A stretch of 64,000 bases of DNA from Hevea brasiliensis (GCF_030052815.1 NC_079503.1:45426735-45490734); one strand, 5' to 3'; counted from the stretch's first letter, positions 11,540-23,456 are shown. Notes: generated from the letters alone by a model not told the origin. Program-made: numbers and translations.

Positions 11540-12246
11540 TGTAACACCCCTATGTTCGGTAGTGCGTTCTACTGTTCCGGTGACCAGTGTTGTCCGGACA
11601 GCTAGGATGCCTATAACCACACTTGGATATGAGTGAGGTGACATAAAATAATGAAATACAAGAAAAGAAAATACAAGAAAAATAAAGGAAAAATAATAGC
11701 AATAAAATGTAACCAAGTTAAACGACCCGAGAACCCTAGCGATGGGTGACCACACTAGGAAGTTGCGGCGTTGACCGTTGACTAGCCCTGGACCATGGGA
11801 AACCCTAGAAAATATTTTTAAGACTTAAATAGACATCTATTGAAGTATAAATATCATTAGAAATATAAAAAAAAAATTAAATTATTAGTACAAAGAAAAA
11901 TGAGAAATCGAGAAAATAACAAAACTCGGTGTTACCGAAAAATCGGGAATGCAACCCGAATAAGAGCATTGTGGTCATTTGACACCCCAAGTTGTCTTTT
12001 GACCTAAATGTCCATTAAAAATAAATGATGTTACACTTGGAAAATTTCATGAAAAATTAAATTGGTGGTACCTAATTCAAATAACAAAAGTTAGAAGTTA
12101 AATGTGGGAATTTGGAAACCTAAGAATAAATAAACATTAAGTCTTCACTTAGTGCTCCACTCACTCCACTTAAGTGGAACACTAAACATATTTTGGAAAG
12201 AAATAATCTATCTTCTTCAACCTCCCAAAACCAGCCGAAATGCTTT
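11540..12246 (+). repeat. A 3' LTR, segment 1
   Basis: It starts TGTAACACCC and matches 3084-3790 of the 5' LTR. It ends at GCTTT (12242-12246), the site duplicated by the insertion of B. Continues at 33563. Confidence 0.93.
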
Positions 12247-15200
12247 TGTGACACCCCTTACCCGTCTACAGTGTAGCCGAGCAAGATATGCCATTCAGTG
12301 TGCCGGAGCACCAATTCATGTTTCAATCACAATTTATCCCTTTTTATTCATTTATTTTCAATTTTTGATAAATCTAAATTTTTTTTCATAAATTTTATAG
12401 AAAATCCGGCAGAGTGCCGGCTGTAAATTGGAAAAACAGTTCTTCTAAACCTGTTTAAAAATACTTCCAATATAATTTCCCAAATCCAAACTCCATTATA
12501 CACATTTCAAATCAATCTCAAAATCTCAATACTATTCTCAAAATATTTCTGTTCATATCACCACTTAAAGCATATTCAGAAATATTTCTCAACATTTCAT
12601 TTATCAACATACATTATATAGAAAATTTCAATAATATGAAATTTCATATATTTACATTATTACATAATTTCAAGAGTTTATAGTTACAATCCAACTAATA
12701 CAAAATACAAAATGCTACCCCACAGTCCTAATGTCCTACCATGTGCACTGCAGATGTGAGGTGACTCTGGACCCCGAATGCAGCTCTGAAGGCTCACCCT
12801 GTCTGATATCTGCTGGGCTTCCCAGCTAGGTCTCCAGTACCTGCGCGTGGCAAAAGTGACACGCTAAGCAATTCTGCTTAGTGGTGACAATATAAAATAA
12901 AATACATAAATTAAAAATAAGTATGTAGAATGTATGTTTACATTTTTTGGTAGACTTAATTTCTGATATTTATAGCAGTATTATTCAATTAAAATTTGGT
13001 AAGGTTTATTATCATTGCCCGAGTAACCCATACTAGTCGACTGGACTGGATAAATGGGTAAACTGACACTGGGTACTAAGTACCTCGGACCATCACACCA
13101 TCGGTCACATTGTGTCTCCCGGTGTGCAACAGAACAGCTAATAAGCTGTAATAATCATCAGGGTTACAACCCGAGTATAACAACTCAAATAACATAGGCA
13201 AAGGCTATTATGTCACAGAATGGCATGGGAAGCCATGAAACATCGAATGGCATGAAGCCATATGCAGTACTGCTAACAGAACCCTATTGGCATGCGAAGC
13301 TATTCAAACCAATCTTGTTAGGTATACTAGGGCATATTACACTTTTAAGTTTCACAATTTTTGAAATTCAAGTTATAGTGTTACTATTTCATTCATCAGT
13401 CAACAAAAATGTTCACTTTTGCATAGGCAATAGGTACATTGGTTCTAATACTCCCAACATACTACATTTTGCATTTTAAACTTGTTGGTATTGGTTGCCA
13501 ATACCATTTCGAAACTTAATGTTAATTGGATAGAATTTTCAGTTTTCATGCTTTGTCTTTACTGTTTCATTAGTCATTTTTGCAGTAGGAATTTGGCAAA
13601 CTGATCAACATGAAAGTTGTTCTTTAATTTGTCTAGTTGCATTTCTTTTTTTTTTTAATCACTCCATTTAGAGTTTTGTAGCTCAAGTTATGGCCCAAAA
13701 ACCACAACTGGCTGGATTGAAAATTTGTCCAGAATTCCTGGACTGACCAAATCTACAGTGTTAGGAACAGTGACTGCAACTCACTCTTTGAATATGTTCT
13801 GGTCATAATTTGGGTTAGGTTTCTTCATGAAAGTTGTTGGTCTATATCTCAGCTTGTTGCTGGTAAACTTTCAGGTTAATTGGACCTTTCTACACTGAGT
13901 TATGGCCAAATGACCAAACACTGTTTATTTGGTCATTTTGCCCAGGCAGACTGTAGGTCACCCAGATTAGGGAAAACTTTTGGTAAACTTAGTTTGGTTT
14001 TCTAGGCATGGTTTCTTCACCAAAGTTGTGCCATTATGCATCTAGTTTCATGTCCAATTGGCCTTGCACCAATTGAACCTCTACAATTCAAGTTATTGCT
14101 GCCCAAACTTGCTAGACTCATGTCCAATTCTGCAGGTCACCAAGGGCAGCCACACCAAGCTCCAATCCCACTACACAATGCACTTCATTTTTGATTCAAA
14201 CAATACCAAATGGTCACTAATTGACCATTAAAACCTACTTCCATCATCACATGGTCAAAGTCTCATTTTTCCACCCCCAAACCCTAACTCAACATTACAA
14301 AACCATGCATTATCATTACATTTATCAATTCACTTATGAGATACACATTAAGGGCAGCCATAATAACCTTTTTAACTTCATTAAAATCATCACAATCAAA
14401 CCCTAACCATGGCTGTTAAAATTAAGGGATGGCGTACAAGTGGTATTTAACAAATTTCCTTTGTAATTTACACTCATTCAAGTCCTTAAACGTCTATTCA
14501 AAGTAAAAATTAAGGTTAGGTCACTAACCTTTAGGGAGTGAAGTTTCTCCACTTGCTAGATTTCTTTCTTTCCTTTTTTTTTTTGCTCCCAAAAGAATCT
14601 TCAAGGTATAAGAACAACTTTTTGTGTTGCTAGGTTAGGGTTTTGTGGTGTGGAAGCTAGGGAAAATCAAGCTTTGAAAAGCTTGCAAATGGGTAACTAT
14701 GGTGGAGGTTCACGGCAAGGAAGAGATGAGGAAGAGAAATCTGATTTTTTGTTTCATTTTCAACCCATTTTGTCTCTTTAAAATAAGTTGATGCCATGTG
14801 TCCATATTGGATAGGTTGGGAAAACTTTAATGACATCACTATGATGTCATAATGCTATTTTCTTTCATTTCTTCTCCATTTCTTGTCTAATTAATTTCAA
14901 TTAAATTTTAAACAACATTTAGTCATGTTTTATGTTATATAAATAATTTATTTAACTATACAAGTTGGCCAAAAATCATCTCTAAAGATGAAATGGCCAA
15001 AATGTCCTCCGTTTAGCTTAACAAGCCAAAATTGTCTATACCAATTGAAAAATTTTTCTAAGCATTTCCTTGGCATTCTAATGCCATAAGAACCTCAATA
15101 ACCTTTCTCTGGAGTCCCAATAATTATTTTATAATTTTTCCCTCGGGTCTAGGGCTCCTAGTTGCGAGAACCGCAACTTCTCATTAGGCTACCCATCGCT

Positions 15201-15391
15201 AGGGCACCGGCTCATTTAACTTGGTTGTATTTTATTTCAAAAATTTTTTCTAAATTTTTCTTATTAATATTTGAGTAAATTATGGTTCCTTACTTTAGTT
15301 TAAATATTTTTTCAAACGTTCTAGCTGTCCAGACCAACACTGGTCACCGGAACAGTAGAATGTACGGGGTTGCTACAAGGAGGGTGTTACA
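12247..15391 (-). repeat. B 3' LTR (left copy, 3145 bp)
   Basis: In element orientation it begins TGTAACACCC at 15391 and ends GGGGTGTCACA at 12247. It pairs with 30447-33557. It contains three degenerate modules of about 200 bp, recognisable on the + strand by AAAGTTGT starts near 13613, 13832 and 14023 and a TTATGGCC-like motif in each. No conserved open frame is present; the frames at 13210-13479 and 14221-14406 do not persist as genes in the other LTR copy. Confidence 0.95.
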
Positions 15392-15402
15392 ACTCTTCCC
15401 CT
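15392..15402 (-). other. Polypurine tract of B
   Basis: On the minus strand GAGGGGAAGAG lies immediately next to the 3' LTR. The last pol stop codon (TAG, about 15403-15405) abuts it, as in D. Confidence 0.85.
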
Positions 15403-16159
15403 CTAATAAAAATTTCGTCCTCGAAATTTACCTAATGCAAATAGTTGAGGAAACTGTTGCCTCATCATCTCTTCACTTTCCCAAGTCGCGTCTTCAGTGT
15501 TGTGGTGCCTCTAAGGCACTTTCACCAGTGGAATTTGTTCTCGGTTCCTTCACTTCCCGAGCTAGGATCTGTATAGGTTCTTCTGTATATGTCAAGTCCG
15601 GTTGGATTTCCATCTCTTCCATGGAAATGACATGTGAAGGGTTTGAGCGATATCTCCTCAGCATAGAAACATGGAATACATTGTGTATTTTATCTAGTTC
15701 TGATGGTAAAGCTAGCCGATAGGCCATTGGTCCCACACGTTCAATGACTTCATATGGGCCAATGAACCTAGGGCTTAACTTACCCTTCCTCCCAAACCTC
15801 AGTACTTTCTTCCACGGTGAGACTTTAAGAAACACTTTATCGCTAACTGCATATTCTATCTCTTTTCTCTTCAAGTCGGCATATGATTTCTGTCTATCAG
15901 AGGCAACCTTCAAGTTAGCTTTGATTATCTTCACTTTTTCCTCAGTCCGTTTTACCAGGTCTGGTCGTACCAGCTTATCTTCACCCAATTCAGTCCAACA
16001 CACTGGGGTTCTACATTTCCTCCCATATAGTGCTTCATACGGACCCATTTGAATGCTAGCTTGGTAGCTATTGTTATATGCGAATTTTGCCAGTGGGAGG
16101 TATCTTTCCCAACTTCCCTCAAACTCAATGACACAACTCCTTAGCATATCCTCCAAGAT
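15403..16159 (-). pseudogene. B pol, second exon: integrase C-terminus and chromodomain
   Basis: The reading frame resumes after the intron-like insertion as ILEDMLRSCVIEFEGSW. It shows the FAYNNSYQ and YEALYGRKCRTP blocks typical of the chromovirus integrase C-terminal region and the GPY/F module (FIGPYEVIERVG). The chromodomain begins near ILAREVK (about 15560), but a one-base shift follows. The open frame then ends at 15494, and the correct frame (VKV..., EDATWESEE, QQFPQLF) also contains a stop. The final residues run into the TAG next to the polypurine tract. The chromodomain is therefore broken, while the integrase tail is intact over about 200 codons. Confidence 0.88.
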
Positions 16160-16233
16160 CTATCACATAATTCACATTGTTACTATCATTTCAATTTATT
16201 AATTTTGAAAATTCAATTAGTTCTTAAGTTTAC
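16160..16233 (-). other. Intron-like 74-bp insertion in B integrase (GT-AG, phase 0)
   Basis: On the minus strand the integrase codons ...GTA ATC AAG are followed by GTAAAC, about 80% A+T sequence, then GTGATAG, and then ATC TTG GAG GAT. Element A is contiguous at this exact point. The insertion begins GT, ends AG, has a donor context AAG|GTAAAC, lies between codons (phase 0), shifts the frame (74 is not a multiple of 3) and has in-frame stops if translated. It sits four codons after the catalytic Glu of the DDE triad (QSERVIK). D carries a 75-bp homologue at the same boundary. Splicing itself is inferred. Confidence 0.8.
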
Positions 16234-17126
16234 CTTGATTACTCGTTCTGACTGTCCATCCATCTGAGGATGAAAAGTCGTGCTAAAACGGAGTTGTGTG
16301 CCCACAGCTTCTTGTAACTTTTTCCAAAATCTCGAGGTAAACCTTGCGTCTCGGTCAGATATGATGGAAAGTGGGATTCCATGCAGTCTAACTATATCAT
16401 TGATATACAATTCAGCTAGCTTCTCCAGTGAATAGTCAGTCCTAACTGGCAGAAAATGTACTGACTTTGTCAATCTATCCATTATCACCCATACTGCATC
16501 ATGTTCCTTCTGGGTGAGAGGTAGACCACTAACAAAATCCATAGTGACCTGGTCCCATTTCCATTCAGGTATGCTTATAGGTTGTAGCAATCCTGATGGA
16601 ACTTGATGTTCTGCTTTAACTTGCTGACATGTCAAACGCTTAGTCACATAGTTAGCTATATCCCTCTTCCTACCAGGCCACCAATAATGAGGCTTCAAAT
16701 CATTATAAATTTTTGTGCATCCCGGATGCATAGTATAAACACTAGTGTGTGCTTCTTTCAGAATACTAGTCTTCAATTCCCCATCATCTGGTACACACAC
16801 TCTTCCTCTGTAGTACAGACACCCATCTGCTTTCACCTCATAATTAGTTTCCTTTCCCTCTGGAATTTTACCCACAATGGCTATTAATTTTTCATCTGCC
16901 TTCTGCCCATCTTGTATCTACTGCAGCAGGGTTGGCCTCACTTGCAACTCAGCCAAAATAGCTCCATCTTGAGCCAAGGACAGACAGGCATTTAGTGATC
17001 TTAAAGCAGTGATGGACTTTCTACTCAAAGCATCAGCAACTACATTTGCCTTCCTAGGATGATAATCTATCACACAATCATAGTCCTTGAGGAACTCAAT
17101 CCATCGTTTCTGTCTAAGATTGAGCT
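16234..17126 (-). pseudogene. B pol, RNase H C-terminus and integrase catalytic core
   Basis: This reads leftward from the C insertion. RNase H ends with [18 protein letters not shown] and a DALSRKS box. A stop lies near 16919 (LLQ then stop). Integrase follows with an HHCC zinc domain (HTSVYTMH..., then a C-X2-C near 16625, where the first C context reads KRLTC). The DDE core has the first Asp in TMDFVSGLP (about 16540), the second in SDRDARFTSRFW (about 16345) and Glu in GQSER (about 16248). All three catalytic residues are kept, unlike A. The frame runs from 16875 to the intron donor at 16234 without a stop. Confidence 0.9.
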
Positions 17127-17759
17127 CCTTCTGTAACACCCCTAAGTTCGGTAGTGCGTTCTACTGCTCCGGTGACCAGTGTTGTCCGGACAGCTAGGAT
17201 GCCTAGAACTACACTTTGACATGAGGGAGGAGACATAAAATAATGAAATACAAGAAAAGAAAATACAAGAAAAACAAAGGAAAAATAATAGCAAAGAAAT
17301 GTGATCAAGTTAAGCGAGCCGGGAAACCTAGCGATGGTGATCAGACTGAAGTCACGGCGTGGACCGTTGACTAGCTCCTGGATCATGGGAACCCTGGAAA
17401 ACATTTTTAGGTCTTAAATAGACCCTTGTTGAAGAATAAATATCATTAGAAAGATCAAAGAAAAATTAAATAATTAGTACAAAGAAAAGTTAGAAATCGA
17501 AAAATGCATAAAACCCAGAATACCTAAAAATCGAACGAATCCGAACAGGGGCATTATGGTCATTTGACGTCGAACTGTCTTTTGACCTAAATGTCCATTA
17601 AAAATAAATAATATTACACTTAGAAAATAAAATAAAAAATTAATTTGGTGGTACCTAAAGTAAATAGCTAAAATCAAGGGTTTAATGTGGGATTAAATGA
17701 AAGTTTAGCTTAAAATATGATTAAAATTGTGAGTGGACCACTAATGCATAAGATAAACA

Positions 17760-17767
17760 TATAATAG
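17760..17767 (+). promoter_or_regulatory. Candidate TATA element in C LTR
   Basis: TATAATAG lies at the LTR position homologous to the stronger TATATAAG of Z. The same sequence is in the 3' LTR near 24083. Placement only; no transcript evidence. Confidence 0.3.
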
Positions 17768-19852
17768 GGCAGCTGTAACTCCACTAAATCAGCTGAACTT
17801 CATCTTCCTCAAAGTGATCTCAACATTGCCGTGAATGAAGGTGAGAGGAAAAACCATGGCCATTTCTCATGCAAGCTCTCTTAACTCTCCATTTTCAACT
17901 CCAATCTCTTAAGTTACTTCATGAAACTTTTTCTACTCATCACAAGGAAGAGTTTGATACTAAATTTGAGAAGTTTAAGCAAGGTTTAACAAACTCCAAG
18001 CATAAGGTAAGTTCATAATTTTGAAGATAGCTTTGTTAAGTTTTGTGTGCATGTTATGGGTGTTGGTTTTGTGAAGGAAATTTTGAAGTTTAAATAGTTA
18101 TTGAGATAGCCATTTTTGGACAGCCATGGGGTCACACATTTGATGATTTATTATGCATATAATTGATGAGAAATAATGTTGATCATGGTAAATTAATAAC
18201 CTAGTGAATTATTTCATGTTTATATGGTGATTTATGCACTTGGATGGGAATTGGTAACTTGGACAGCACTTTGATGTTGAAGGACAAATTTGGGCAGCCT
18301 TGGGGACACTTGAATAAATGTGTATATTCATGGGAGTGTTGGCAGAATTGTGGCATTAAGGAATGAAGGATATGTGTATGAAATTATTGTGTAAAGTGTA
18401 TGTGAGATTTAGTGGTGTTTAGGTGTGTATGTAATGGTATTGAGATATTGTAAATGTGAATTATATTTGGTGTGTTGAGGGTAATGGTAATCTGCCCAAA
18501 ATAATGTTAATGTAAAGTAGATTATACTGTGGTTAATGTACCAAAACAGATTGGTAGGGAAGTGAACCAAATTGCAAGGTATATGTGTGTTTGAAGTGGG
18601 GTGTGAAATGCATATTGAGGGCAGTGTACATTTTAGCCCATAACCTGAAATGTGTAACCTCAATTGGTATGAGACCAATTTGAGGTGAAACTAGGCACAA
18701 AATGTGCCAACTTTCATTGAGAAACCATACCAAAATTCTGCTTGCAAGTTGATGTGAAAAATGACCAATTCGGATTAGGTACACTTGAGACCTAAAAACT
18801 GACCATTTGGGCAGCAGTGAGTATTTAGGCCATAACTCACTCAAAACAGGTCCAATTGACCTGCAATTTTAACCATGAATAGTTAAGACCCATACCTACA
18901 AGTCTTATGAAGACACCAAAACCCAGAAATGACCAGAAGCAAGTCAAAAAGCTTGCACAAGTTCGGGTCCAAAAACTGGCCGAACCAAAGTTGACCAAAT
19001 TGACCAAAAAAATGACCTAAAATGGTACCACTTGACCAGCAATAGTGTAATGACCATAACTTGGTCTACTTAACTCGGATTGACCTGAAATTTTGCACCG
19101 CGTGCAATAAGACCTAGATCTACAAGTTTGTAGTTTCGACCGAGACCCGAAAACCGAGGGAACTAGATCGTCCGGTCAGGTCAAACCAGTGTTCCGGAAT
19201 CCAGCAATTTGCATTAAAATGCACTAAGCAAGGAAATGACTTTGGTAAAACATACCAAACCTAAAACCCTATCAAATGTGACATATTAACGACACTAAAA
19301 CCTAATTTACCTAAAACGCAACGAGGGTCGATATATTAGGTGATTAAGTGAATAATTGAGTTCAGTGCATTATTTACCAAACACCATCGATAGAGACAGT
19401 TTAAATTAGTACTGAAACACTTCAAATTGTGTTTCTCAGTTACCAAAGACTCAGGAAAAGGGAAGGAAACACTGAGTCCAGATCAGGGGGACAGTCATCA
19501 GAGGTTTGTGCACAACAACTGTTTCTTTTGAATTATTTTCAATGGAAATAAATATTGACTATTTGCATATCATTGTTTTAAATTGTGGAAATGTGTTTGG
19601 TGGACACTTATTGATTGAAAAACATTATGAATGGTTTGAAACTGTGAAAAATTGTTTGAATGGTATTTGATGGATACTTATTGATTGAAAAGCACTGTAA
19701 ATGGTTTTTGTGGAAATTGAAGTGAATTACGAATTGTGTTGCCATTTTGTGAATGAAATTATAACTTTGGAAATTTATTGGATTATTACGGATCATTTGA
19801 ATAAAATGTTTGGAATTGTTTTGACTCACAATTGGCATGACACTGATAATAT

Positions 19853-20030
19853 GTTCCTCCTCCATTAATGGGGTGAGTGTGATTATTCCTCCCTCTTTGA
19901 CTTATTAGTCTGGGGTGAGTATGATTATGTTCCTCCCTCTTTGACTTCCCAGTCTGAGGTGAGTATGGATGAGTTCTCATTATATAGCTAGCTTCCTCCC
20001 TCATTGATTTCGATTATTGGGGTGAGCATG
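19853..20030 (+). repeat. Degenerate tandem array in C LTR (~44-60 bp units)
   Basis: About four units start at 19853, 19886, 19930 and 19992, each beginning TTCCTCC and ending with GGGTGAG or a close variant. The same array is in the 3' LTR around 26170-26348. It occupies the place held in A by the 36-bp pair and in F by a different 35-bp pair. Confidence 0.8.
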
Positions 20031-21003
20031 TCTTGTCGTGGTGTACAACACGGCATATATGGAAAATTTGTGTCATGGCCTAAATTGTGTTATAGATTGG
20101 CAACATCGTATTCTTGATTATTTGATCGAATTGTGTTATTATGTATTGTGAGATTGTGAAATTGATTTAAACTCTTATTGACATATACTATCTATTGAAT
20201 TCAACCATGATCTGACTTATTGAAAATTATTGTGATATTAACAAATGGAGTTTAAATTCTTGTTGACATTTATTGTCTTGAATTTAACTATGGTTTTAAG
20301 TATCCACTATTGATATGATTTATGAATTGTGATTTAAAATTTGTATTTGGTAAATGTTGTGCACCATCGAGACATTGTCTCAAATGATAGCTTTTATTGT
20401 CGCCGCAGTAGAGACAGATGCAGGCAAGCAGTTAGGTCGCTAGTATCGCCAATGAGAGATTTTGGGTATAGTGAGTATACCACATGTGGCATTTTGTAAT
20501 CAGAATGTATATTCACTGTATGTATATTTTGTTCTTGGTTTTGAGCAGTTGTAAATTTAAGTTGTACAAGAAAGTTGTAAAATAATTATGAGTTATTTGG
20601 CTTGTAAAATTGTGTTATATCTTTGTATCTTAGTCTTTGAAAATCATCAGAGATTTGACTTGAGAAATGTGTTGTGTTGATAAAAATGTTGGAGTTGAGA
20701 TTTGAAAATATATTGAAGTGCTTTTTACAGTTTTCTCAAGAACTGCTTTGTCCAAAATACAAATGGCACCTTGCCAAAATTTTTGCAGATATTCCAAATA
20801 AATCAAATGAGTTAGTTGTTTCACTTGACCACCAAAGTCTTTCACACTGTAAATAGTGCTCACCATCGTAAAAGAAGTAAGAAAAGTTTTTAAAATCCCT
20901 TGTAGTGTATTTAATGGATTATCGAGACGGAGTTGGTAATTCATTAGGTATACTACGGGATCATGTTATGCCTTACAGAGGGGTAGGGTGTGACATGTTT
21001 TAG

Positions 21004-21016
21004 TGGTATCAGAGCA
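21004..21016 (+). other. Primer-binding site of C
   Basis: TGGTATCAGAGCA, 8 bp after the 5' LTR. It matches the 3' end of initiator tRNA-Met over 12 bases, the usual site in this clade. Confidence 0.93.
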
Positions 21017-21184
21017 AAGTTTTTAAATTCTGTTTTCACCTGTCATTTGAATATTCTTTCTTCACAAGCATAACCGCCAATATCATTGTTTGATACATAC
21101 AAGACATTACATTATAAATATGCACTAACGGGAGGAAATCTCCTTGTGTTATTGGTTTAGAGATCTAAAATCCTCTCATTGACT

Positions 21185-22347
21185 ATGGAAGAGGGTGATC
21201 GCTCACGATCAATCTATTGAGGCCGAGGTGCAAGGAGATGCCCCATGCCTACATAATGTCGGTGGTTCAAGAGCACCACCGCAGCATCGCAGCTTCGCTC
21301 GCCAAGAGACGGCTGCAATGTTCCAACAAATGGATGGTAATGTGCCTACTCAAGTCCCAATGCACACCGGTGGTACAACCACAGTCTTCTGCTAGACAAT
21401 ATGACAAATTGATGAAGTATGGGGCTACAGAGTTCAAGGGGACAGTAGATCCTCTAGAGGCAGAACAATGGTTAGAGAGGATGGATAGGGTATTCAAGAA
21501 ACTGCATTGCACAGAGGAGCTTAGATTTGAGTACTCAGTATCTTTGCTACAGGGGGATGCTTATGATTGGTGGAAAACCATTCCCCACAGTCTGGTAGAA
21601 CCTACAGTGCTAACATGGAATGACTTCCTTAGGGAATTCAGGCAAAAATATGTCCCTGATGCTTATGTAGACCGTGTCGCAAGAATTCCTAAGTCCAAAC
21701 AAAGGGGGCATCGGTCGAGTATGAAAGGGAATTCTCCCGCCTAAGCCATTATGCAGTAAGTCTACTTTCTACCAGCAGGGAGAGATGTAAGAGGTTTGAA
21801 ACCGGCTTGAAGCCTAGTATCAAATTACAAGTGGTCGGATTCAAACATAACAACTTCTCTGAACTTATTTCTCAAGCACTAGAATTAGAAAGAATTGAAT
21901 CTGAAGCGGCTCTTGAGAAAAAGAAATCAGAGAAGGCAGAAAAAGAGGGAAAGTCAGCAGAATAGAGTTCTAGTGGTCCCACCGGAAAGAGGAAAACTTT
22001 GGGGATATGACAGAGATAGTAAGAAGTCCCAGAGAGATAGATCTTTTGGACAGAAACCACCTCGATCCGATCAGCCAACTCAACAGAAACCCAGAAATGC
22101 GCTGTCAGATCGACTTTGTGAAACTTGTGGTAAACCACATAGTGGGGTATGTTATAGAGCCGTAGGAGCATGCTTTAATTGTGGAGAGACTGGTCATTTT
22201 GCTAAGGATTGTGTAAATCCAGGTCGTTCTGGATCATTTACTACACCAAAGGGATCAACCCAAGTTTCTACCCCAAAGAGTTCACCATCAGTTAGTAGAG
22301 GCAAAGTTAGAGGTAGGGTAGTACACCTAGAAGTCGACTCATCGTGA
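21185..22347 (+). pseudogene. C gag, broken by frameshifts
   Basis: The start ATGGAAGAG at 21185 is homologous to A gag. The frame breaks within about 10 codons. It reopens at 21217-21744, where the gag domain reads clearly (GATEFKGTVDPLEAEQWL, LLQGDAYDWWKT, FREFRQKYVPDAY in blocks), and shifts again near 21670. The central part (RLSHYAVSLLS..., ERCKRFETGL) lies in another frame with a TAG near 21961. The frame returns for 22020-22347 with two zinc knuckles, CETCGKPHSGVC (CX2CX3HX3C) and CFNCGETGHFAKDC (CX2CX4HX4C). Compared with A, the breaks fall where A has CAG/CTG-rich sequence, so some may be sequence errors rather than real mutations. Confidence 0.88.
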
Positions 22348-23440
22348 ATCATCAAAAACAGGGTGATGCTTCAACGAGAGTATACGCTATACGACAGAAA
22401 AGAGACTGAGACTTTTGACATCATTGCTGGTACTTTCTCAATTAGCAACTGAGATATATATATGTATTGTTTGACCTTGAATTTTCATATTTTTACATTA
22501 GTGTTAGAACTATATGTTCTGTTGTTATTCGTTTACAGAGGAATAAATTTTGACGCATTAGTGATTAGCCCTTAAGATAAGGATTGTGATAATAAGTGAA
22601 ATTAGTTTTGAAAGAGTTTATCGGCGAAAAGTATTTTCTAACACACCATAAATTATAAAGCCAATTGGCGAGCCTACTTAATGTAAGGCAAGAGGACGTA
22701 AAAGTAAGATGCAGTAATGGAATTGCTCTAGATGAGGGTAAGGAGGTTACTGTTAGAAATTGCTAATGGATATTGTAATCAGAATAAGATTCGAATATCA
22801 GTGAATTCAAAAAGAATAAAAGATAACAAAGTTTGATCTATTGGGATGTATCGTAGTAACTATGCAATGTTCTTGATGTTTATATCGTAAGTCGCAGACA
22901 CAAGACTAACTTGAGATTATTGTGTAGAGCTACGTACTAACCGATAGTACACCTAGATGAGAATAGTTGCCAACGATCTGCTTTGGCATAGTTATGCCGT
23001 GACGTAATTTAATTGTTAGAAATAAGTTTGAAAATCCTACTTAGGATCTAAAACTCAAAAGTTAAAATATCGAAGGTTATAGTTCAGATAAAAGGAAGTA
23101 AGTTATAGAACATTGAGATAAAAAGAGTTATGGAAGTAGAGACTTGAGCAGTTGATTCATATGTAACAAAGAAATATTCGAATGTGAGGAAGACTATGGA
23201 CTAGAATGGTCAGAGGACCAATGCCTGATGAATGATTCTAATATGACCTCAAGGGTCATTCAAGAAGGAACGTGAGCTGAAATATTAGACAACATAATAG
23301 TAAGAGGAGATTGGTGTTATCCAAACAAAGTAAACATTGCATTAGATTGTTAAAAGTCTTACGATCATATAGAAAGGAGAAAATAAACGTATGACTATTG
23401 TAAGATGACTACTGGGTAAAATTTCGTGGACGAAATTTAT
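22348..23440 (+). other. C internal non-coding region replacing pol
   Basis: The first ~100 bp (to about 22450) still align with the start of A pol (an RVYA-R-Q block and the beginning of protease). From there to 23440 I find no RT, RNase H or integrase block in any frame and no long open frame. The sequence is AT-rich with many stops and does not resemble A, B or D. It ends in the shared AAATTTCG-type stretch just before the polypurine tract. Confidence 0.75.
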
Positions 23441-23442
23441 TT

Positions 23443-23454
23443 AAGGGGGGGAGA
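23443..23454 (+). other. Polypurine tract of C
   Basis: AAGGGGGGGAGA lies just upstream of the 3' LTR start at 23457. Confidence 0.9.
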
Positions 23455-23456
23455 AT

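Larger units (their letters stand above)
17132..20995 (+). repeat. C 5' LTR (3864 bp)
   Basis: It shares terminal blocks and the ~200-bp module array (about 18640-19150) with A but is longer. It contains its own tandem array at 19853-20030. Two minus-strand open frames at 18409-18678 and 18533-18844 recur in the 3' LTR because the LTRs are near-identical; they are not protein genes. Confidence 0.95.

Noticed and set aside
15282..16052. Plus-strand frames opposite B integrase (and 38135-38365, 40248-40463, 27809-28099 opposite pol)
   Set aside because: Antisense shadows of pol coding sequence; they track the codon structure of the real gene on the other strand.
18409..18844. Minus-strand open frames repeated at 24732-25167 with near-identical translation
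   Set aside because: They are repeated only because the two LTRs of C are near-identical. The homologous LTR regions of A, E and F do not keep the frame, and no family motif is present.
22348..23440. Candidate novel gene in the pol-less part of C
   Set aside because: No open frame of useful length in any of six frames; stops are frequent throughout.
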